Positions 5,990 through 9,668 of a stretch of 9,668 bases of DNA are shown here, one piece after another. Source of the DNA: an uncultured Collinsella sp. (lineage in GTDB: Bacteria; Actinomycetota; Coriobacteriia; Coriobacteriales; Coriobacteriaceae); assembly GCA_958427975.1 (NCBI GenBank), contig CAUAEH010000061.1, forward strand, positions 1 through 9,668. Direction: 5' to 3'. The number at the start of each line of letters is the position of its first letter. Positions within the stretch are counted from its first letter, which is position 1. Both the position numbers and the translations under genes were made by a program. Below the pieces are notes generated by a model. The model was not told the origin of the DNA. It saw only the letters and a program-made list of their open reading frames with translations, and did no database searches.

Positions 5990-7191
5990 CGCTCAAGCTG
6001 GGCCAGCAGCTCCTCGACGACCTCGACGGCATCGCCGACAACCTTATACTGGGCAGCACCAAAGATGGAGGCATCCGGGTCCTCGTTGATGGCAATAATG
6101 CACTCCGCCCCACCGATGCCGGCAAGATGCTGGATGGCGCCCGAAACACCGATACTCACGAGAAGCTTGGGCGAAACCGATACGCCCGTCTGGCCAATCT
6201 GATGGCGATACTCCAACCAGCCGGCCTCCACGACAGGTCGCGTGCAGCCAAGCTCGGCCCCCAGAGCCTCGGCGAGCCTTCGCATCAGCGGCAGGTTTTT
6301 CTTGGAACCAATGCCGCGACCCACCACGACCAGGCGCTCGGCATCGGCGATCGAAGCCTGCTGTCCCCACTCCTCGGCGGCAATCGAGATCTCGACACGA
6401 GCCTTAGCATCATCCGCAAGTGATATCTGGGTGATCGTGCCGGAGCGGCCGTAGTCAAAGTCGGGCGCCTTAAAGATGCCGGGACGCACCGTTGCCATCT
6501 GGGGACGATGATTGGGGCAGACGATGGTGGCCATCAGGTTGCCGCCAAACGCCGGACGCGTCTGTTGCAGCAGCCCCGTCTCCGTATCCATCGAAAGCAC
6601 GGTGCAGTCGGCCGTAAGGCCCGTCTGCAGGCGCACGGCAACGCCGGGTGCCAATTCGCGGCCAAAGGCGGTCGCACCGTACAGAATGGCCTCGGGCTTG
6701 CGCTCTGCCACCAAATCGCAGATCAGCCGGGCGTAAACCTCCGCATCGTTCTGGCGCAGGCGCTCGTCGCGACAGACCAGGACCTCGTCTGCACCGGCGC
6801 AAACCAGATGCTCCAGGTCACCGAGAGAGCTCTCGGGGCTCATGCCGACCAATGCCACCAGACGGCAACCACGAGCATCGGCAAGCTCGCGGCCCTTGCC
6901 CATGAGCTCATAGGCAACGGGGGTCACCGTATCGTGCTCGTCGGTCTGCACGAATACCCAAATGTCTCGATATGCATCAAGGTCCACCGCGCCAGCGGCC
7001 TCGTCACGCTCAATCGAGATGGCGTTGACGGGGCAGGCGTCGACGCACCCACCGCATAGGATGCAGCCGTCGGTTACGCGGGCGCAACGGTTGGGCCGCT
7101 CGCCTTCCACTACAATGCCGCCCGAGGCACAGGCGCGAACGCAGCGACCGCAGCCGATACAGGCTTCGCTATCGATAATCAGTCCGCTCAT
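5986..7191 (-). CDS. etfA: Electron transfer flavoprotein alpha subunit with N-terminal 2[4Fe-4S] ferredoxin domain
   Basis: The 401-residue protein is EtfA/FixB extended at the N-terminus by a ferredoxin-like domain. Cysteines C11, C14, C17, C21 and C43, C46, C49, C53 form two CxxCxxCxxxC motifs, enough for two clusters; only the second is followed by Pro. The Etf part starts near residue 75. The C-terminal FAD domain shows VVVGRGIGSKKN (near 285), CTRPVVEAGW (R318), GQTG (333-336), SGAIQH (350-355) and AINEDPDASIF (from 368). Known EtfAs with such a domain belong to electron-bifurcating complexes, for example those with lactate dehydrogenase or caffeyl-CoA reductase in Acetobacterium woodii, where the clusters exchange electrons with ferredoxin. 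The ATG at 7191 follows the etfB stop directly (TAGATG), with gagggga inside the etfB end as ribosome binding site. It is the last gene of the operon and converges on the HD gene. Confidence 0.92.
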   Translation of the reverse strand: MSGLIIDSEACIGCGRCVRACASGGIVVEGERPNRCARVTDGCILCGGCVDACPVNAISIERDEAAGAVDLDAYRDIWVFVQTDEHDTVTPVAYELMGKGRELADARGCRLVALVGMSPESSLGDLEHLVCAGADEVLVCRDERLRQNDAEVYARLICDLVAERKPEAILYGATAFGRELAPGVAVRLQTGLTADCTVLSMDTETGLLQQTRPAFGGNLMATIVCPNHRPQMATVRPGIFKAPDFDYGRSGTITQISLADDAKARVEISIAAEEWGQQASIADAERLVVVGRGIGSKKNLPLMRRLAEALGAELGCTRPVVEAGWLEYRHQIGQTGVSVSPKLLVSIGVSGAIQHLAGIGGAECIIAINEDPDASIFGAAQYKVVGDAVEVVEELLAQLER

Positions 7192-8007
7192 CTATGCCAT
7201 CCCCTCGATAATCTTGGCAAGTTTTGCCGCCTGCTCGGACGCCGTTCCGTCAACGGTCTCGCACGTTTGGTCGCGGTCGGGCACAAACGATCGCACGACC
7301 TGTGTCGGCGAGCCGGCAAGGCCGCAGCGCGCGGGGTCGGCGTTCACGTCGGCAGCGTTGACCACGCGCACGTCCGCCTCCTCGGCCGCACGAATACCGG
7401 CAATACTCGGCATGCGCAGTTGGCCAATCTCCTTGGCGGTCGTCATCGCGCACGGCATCTCAAGATAGACCGTCTCCTCGCCGGCATCGCAGCCGTGAAC
7501 AAGCGCCAGTGAACCACAGGTCGTAAAGCCCGCGCTCTGCACGCAGCTCACGTCGGTCACACAGGGAATCTCAAAGGCACCGGCAAGCTCGGGGCCAATC
7601 TGGGCCGTATCGCCGTCCACCGCCATCTTGCCGCAGATGAGCAGGTCGAAGTCCTCGTCGAGCGCCTCGATGCCGCACTTGAGGGCATAGGTGGTTGCCA
7701 GGGTATCGGCACCTGCAAAGGCGCGGTCGGTCAGCAGCAGTGCGTCATCGGCGCCTCGGGCGATGCAGTCGCGCAATAGCGATTCGGTCGCGGGGATGCC
7801 CATCGACACCACCGTTACGCGCACGTCCATGCCAAAGCCGATAAAGTCGTCCTTCAGTGCCAGCGCGCATTCCAAAGCGCTCGCGTCAAAGGGATTAATG
7901 ACCGCCTGTTTGCCATCGCGCACAATCGTATTGGTCTTGGGGTCCATCTTGACCTCGGTGCTTCCCGGCACCGCCTTGACGCACACCACCATATGGAAAT
8001 CGCTCAT
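7192..8007 (-). CDS. etfB: Electron transfer flavoprotein beta subunit
   Basis: The 271-residue protein is EtfB/FixA, partner of EtfA. It shows MVVCVKAVPGS (res 6-16), INPFDASALECAL (37-49), RGADDALLL (84-92), ADTLATTYAL (100-109) and VDGDTAQIGPELAG (130-143). In known Etf groups the DGDTAQxGP form is found in bifurcating members that bind a flavin here, where ordinary Etfs carry AMP and a different loop; this supports but does not prove bifurcation. Three in-frame starts exist: GTG 8013, ATG 8007 and ATG 7992. ATG 8007 lies nine nt from aaaggggg. The GTG at 8013 makes a GTGA overlap with the upstream stop but has only three nt spacing. The gene sits between the dehydrogenase and etfA with essentially no gaps. 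Confidence 0.92.
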   Translation of the reverse strand: MSDFHMVVCVKAVPGSTEVKMDPKTNTIVRDGKQAVINPFDASALECALALKDDFIGFGMDVRVTVVSMGIPATESLLRDCIARGADDALLLTDRAFAGADTLATTYALKCGIEALDEDFDLLICGKMAVDGDTAQIGPELAGAFEIPCVTDVSCVQSAGFTTCGSLALVHGCDAGEETVYLEMPCAMTTAKEIGQLRMPSIAGIRAAEEADVRVVNAADVNADPARCGLAGSPTQVVRSFVPDRDQTCETVDGTASEQAAKLAKIIEGMA

Positions 8008-8009
8008 CT

Positions 8010-9611
8010 TCACGCGCCCCCTTTCTGGACGAGCTCATCCAAGAGCTTCTCCGAAAACAGGTTACCGCGACCCAGCTGCCCGGCAGGATCGAGCTGGAGC
8101 TTGAGCCGCGCCGACTCGACCATGGCCTCGTGACCGTACATCGTCTCCAAGAAGCCCGCCTTGATCTTGCCGACACCGTGTTCGGCGGAGACGGCGCCGC
8201 CCATAGCCGTGACCTCGGAAGCCCACTGGGCAAAGAGTTCTCCGCCGCAGCGGTGATCCTGCGCATCGCGCGGCAGAATATTCACATGCAGATGGTTGTT
8301 ACCGATGTGCCCCCAGGCGGCAGATTCAAGCCCGCTTTCGGCCAACGTGCGGCGATAGAGGGCGATGACATCGGCCAAGTGTGCGTTGGGCACCGACATG
8401 TCCGAGCCCAGTTTGGTGATGGTGGGATCCGTGCGGCGACGCTCGTCGATGAGCATGTTGACGCTCTCGGGCACCGCATGGCGGAAGAATCGCTGGCACT
8501 CGCGATCGGCCTCGGTGCGCGCGACCCATGTCGCATCGTCGCTGCCGCCCGCAAGCTCTAGTACCCACCCCAAGTGATACAGCTCCTCTGTCGCTTGGGC
8601 CTCGTCATCGCAGTCGAGCTCCACGTAGACACAAACCTTGGCGTCTTTGTCGAGCGCCGGCAGCGAGGCGAACGCGGTCGACTGCTCACGCTGACGACGC
8701 AGGATATCCAGGGCGCCCGCATCAAAATATTCGATGGCAGCCGCGTGGGACAGGACGGGGCGCACAGAATCGGTGAAGGACACGGCCTTGTCTTCGCTGT
8801 CAAAGAAGCAGCTCACGCCCCAAACGACCGCAGGCGCCGCCTGCAGGGCAATCTCGAGCTCGGTGATAACGCCGAGTGTGCCACACGCACCGATAAACAG
8901 ATCGATGGCATCCATATCGTCAGCAACGAAATAGCCCGAAGCATTTTTGGTCTTGGGCATGGTGTAGTCGGGAAGGTCGAGCTCGAGCGTGCGGCCCCGC
9001 ACCGTAACGAGCGAAAGGCGGCGACCCCGTGCAAAAACCTCGCCACGGTGAAGCTCGAGCAGGTCACCATCGGTCAGCGCGACATGAAGGCCCGCGACGT
9101 GAGGGCGCATGGGGCCGTAAGCGTAGCTACGGGCGCCGGAGGCGTTACATGCCGCCATGCCGCCCAGACAGGCAGATGCCTCGGTGGGATCGGTGGGAAA
9201 AAACTGCTCGGGGGCCTCTTGGAACTCCTCGTAGGCCTCAAGCGATGCCTGGTCCCAACCAGCGGTCGGCAGCACCTTCTTGCTCAGCTGCTTGCGCAGC
9301 TCCGAGAGCACAATGCCCGGCTCCACGCGCAGCAGAAATTGGCCTTGTTCATCGCGACGAAGGCCCAAGTAGCGATTCATGCGGGAAGTATTGAGAATGT
9401 GACCGCCATGAGGCACGGCGCCGGCGGCAAGACCGGTCCGGGCGCCCTGAACCGTCACCGGGACACGCTCGGCATGGAGCTTTTTCAAAATGGCGCACAC
9501 CTCGTCCTCCGTTGTCGGAAACGAGATGCTCGAGGCCTCGCCCGATGTGCGAGACTCATCGCGGCCATACTCTTCGAACTCGTCGGTGAAGGGTTTGATG
9601 GTTGCCGACAC
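8010..9611 (-). CDS. FAD-linked 2-hydroxyacid dehydrogenase (lactate/glycolate type, LctD/GlcD-like)
   Basis: The 533-residue cytoplasmic protein has a PCMH-type FAD-binding domain and an FAD-linked oxidase C-terminal domain. Visible are VQGARTGLAAGAVPHGG (res 54-70), RVEPG (95-99), FPTDPTEASACLGGMAACNA (138-157) and GACGTLGVITELEIAL (241-256). The C-terminal domain has HIGNNHLHVN (435-444) and AEHGVGK (476-482), the His and Glu-His residues that bind metal and substrate in the D-lactate dehydrogenase/glycolate oxidase family. It is longer than the LctD of A. woodii, with an extra DLPDYTMPKTKNASGYF stretch (212-228) and an end GQLGRGNLF where most members have a LNPGK-like motif, so it belongs to a side branch. 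Substrate is therefore open; lactate is the first guess. The GTG at 9611 has gggggag about five nt upstream. As first gene of the operon with etfB and etfA it probably feeds electrons to the Etf. Confidence 0.88.
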   Translation of the reverse strand: MSATIKPFTDEFEEYGRDESRTSGEASSISFPTTEDEVCAILKKLHAERVPVTVQGARTGLAAGAVPHGGHILNTSRMNRYLGLRRDEQGQFLLRVEPGIVLSELRKQLSKKVLPTAGWDQASLEAYEEFQEAPEQFFPTDPTEASACLGGMAACNASGARSYAYGPMRPHVAGLHVALTDGDLLELHRGEVFARGRRLSLVTVRGRTLELDLPDYTMPKTKNASGYFVADDMDAIDLFIGACGTLGVITELEIALQAAPAVVWGVSCFFDSEDKAVSFTDSVRPVLSHAAAIEYFDAGALDILRRQREQSTAFASLPALDKDAKVCVYVELDCDDEAQATEELYHLGWVLELAGGSDDATWVARTEADRECQRFFRHAVPESVNMLIDERRRTDPTITKLGSDMSVPNAHLADVIALYRRTLAESGLESAAWGHIGNNHLHVNILPRDAQDHRCGGELFAQWASEVTAMGGAVSAEHGVGKIKAGFLETMYGHEAMVESARLKLQLDPAGQLGRGNLFSEKLLDELVQKGGA

Positions 9612-9668
9612 GCGAACTCCCCCTTTAGCTAACTACAGTGTTTGCAGGGAGATGTTACCGCATCGTTT
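9612..9668 (-). promoter_or_regulatory. 5' region of the dehydrogenase-Etf operon
   Basis: Fifty-seven nt are visible. They hold the ribosome binding site aaagggggag just upstream of the GTG at 9611 and a small palindrome ttagctaa next to it. On the minus strand gtaaca and tgtagt are possible but poorly spaced promoter boxes. The true promoter or a further upstream operon gene may lie outside the window. Confidence 0.35.

Noticed and set aside
8574..9632. Long plus-strand open frame (352 codons) opposite the dehydrogenase
   Set aside because: The minus-strand frame has clear FAD-domain motifs; the plus-strand product has no recognisable domain and no ribosome binding site was evident.
1..9668. 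Mobile element, prophage or CRISPR content
   Set aside because: No transposase, integrase, phage gene, terminal repeats or regularly spaced repeats were seen; gene density and composition look like core chromosome.

Overview
The window reads as a gene-dense stretch of an anaerobic, high-GC Gram-positive chromosome, most likely Coriobacteriia (Collinsella-like). This is an inference from three things: the GC-rich third codon positions, the tail of a large one-piece PurL with a fused glutaminase domain (most other Actinobacteria use the small PurL with separate PurQ), and an anaerobe-type ferredoxin-domain electron transfer flavoprotein operon. No insertion sequence, CRISPR array, rRNA, tRNA or prophage gene was found.

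Left part, plus strand (1-1357): the last 106 codons of purL, a strong intrinsic terminator, then a ten-helix EamA/DMT-type transporter whose ATG lies only 25 nt after the terminator. Middle part, minus strand (1547-5049): a seven-helix membrane diguanylate cyclase that ends at a bidirectional terminator shared with the transporter; a KdgT-type permease; and an overlapping azlC-azlD pair for branched-chain amino acid export. Several starts here are better placed at codons with good ribosome binding sites than at the longest open frame.

Right part: a plus-strand HD-domain phosphohydrolase (5177-5989) is divergent from azlC across a 127-nt region that holds a perfect 10-bp inverted repeat. It converges with a three-gene minus-strand operon (9611 to 5986): an FAD-linked 2-hydroxyacid (lactate-type) dehydrogenase, EtfB, and an EtfA with an N-terminal two-cluster ferredoxin domain. 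The genes of this operon touch or nearly touch, so the products probably form one complex. By analogy with the Acetobacterium woodii lactate dehydrogenase-Etf complex, it may couple oxidation of a hydroxy acid to NAD+ reduction at the expense of reduced ferredoxin. The dehydrogenase gene comes first rather than last, and its sequence departs from the usual LctD/GlcD type, so the substrate is uncertain.

The most notable points are the candidate bifurcating/confurcating dehydrogenase operon, the divergent dehydrogenase subfamily, the terminator inside the apparent leader of the DMT transporter, and the inverted repeat between azlC and the HD gene. Nothing seen demands a wholly new kind of system.
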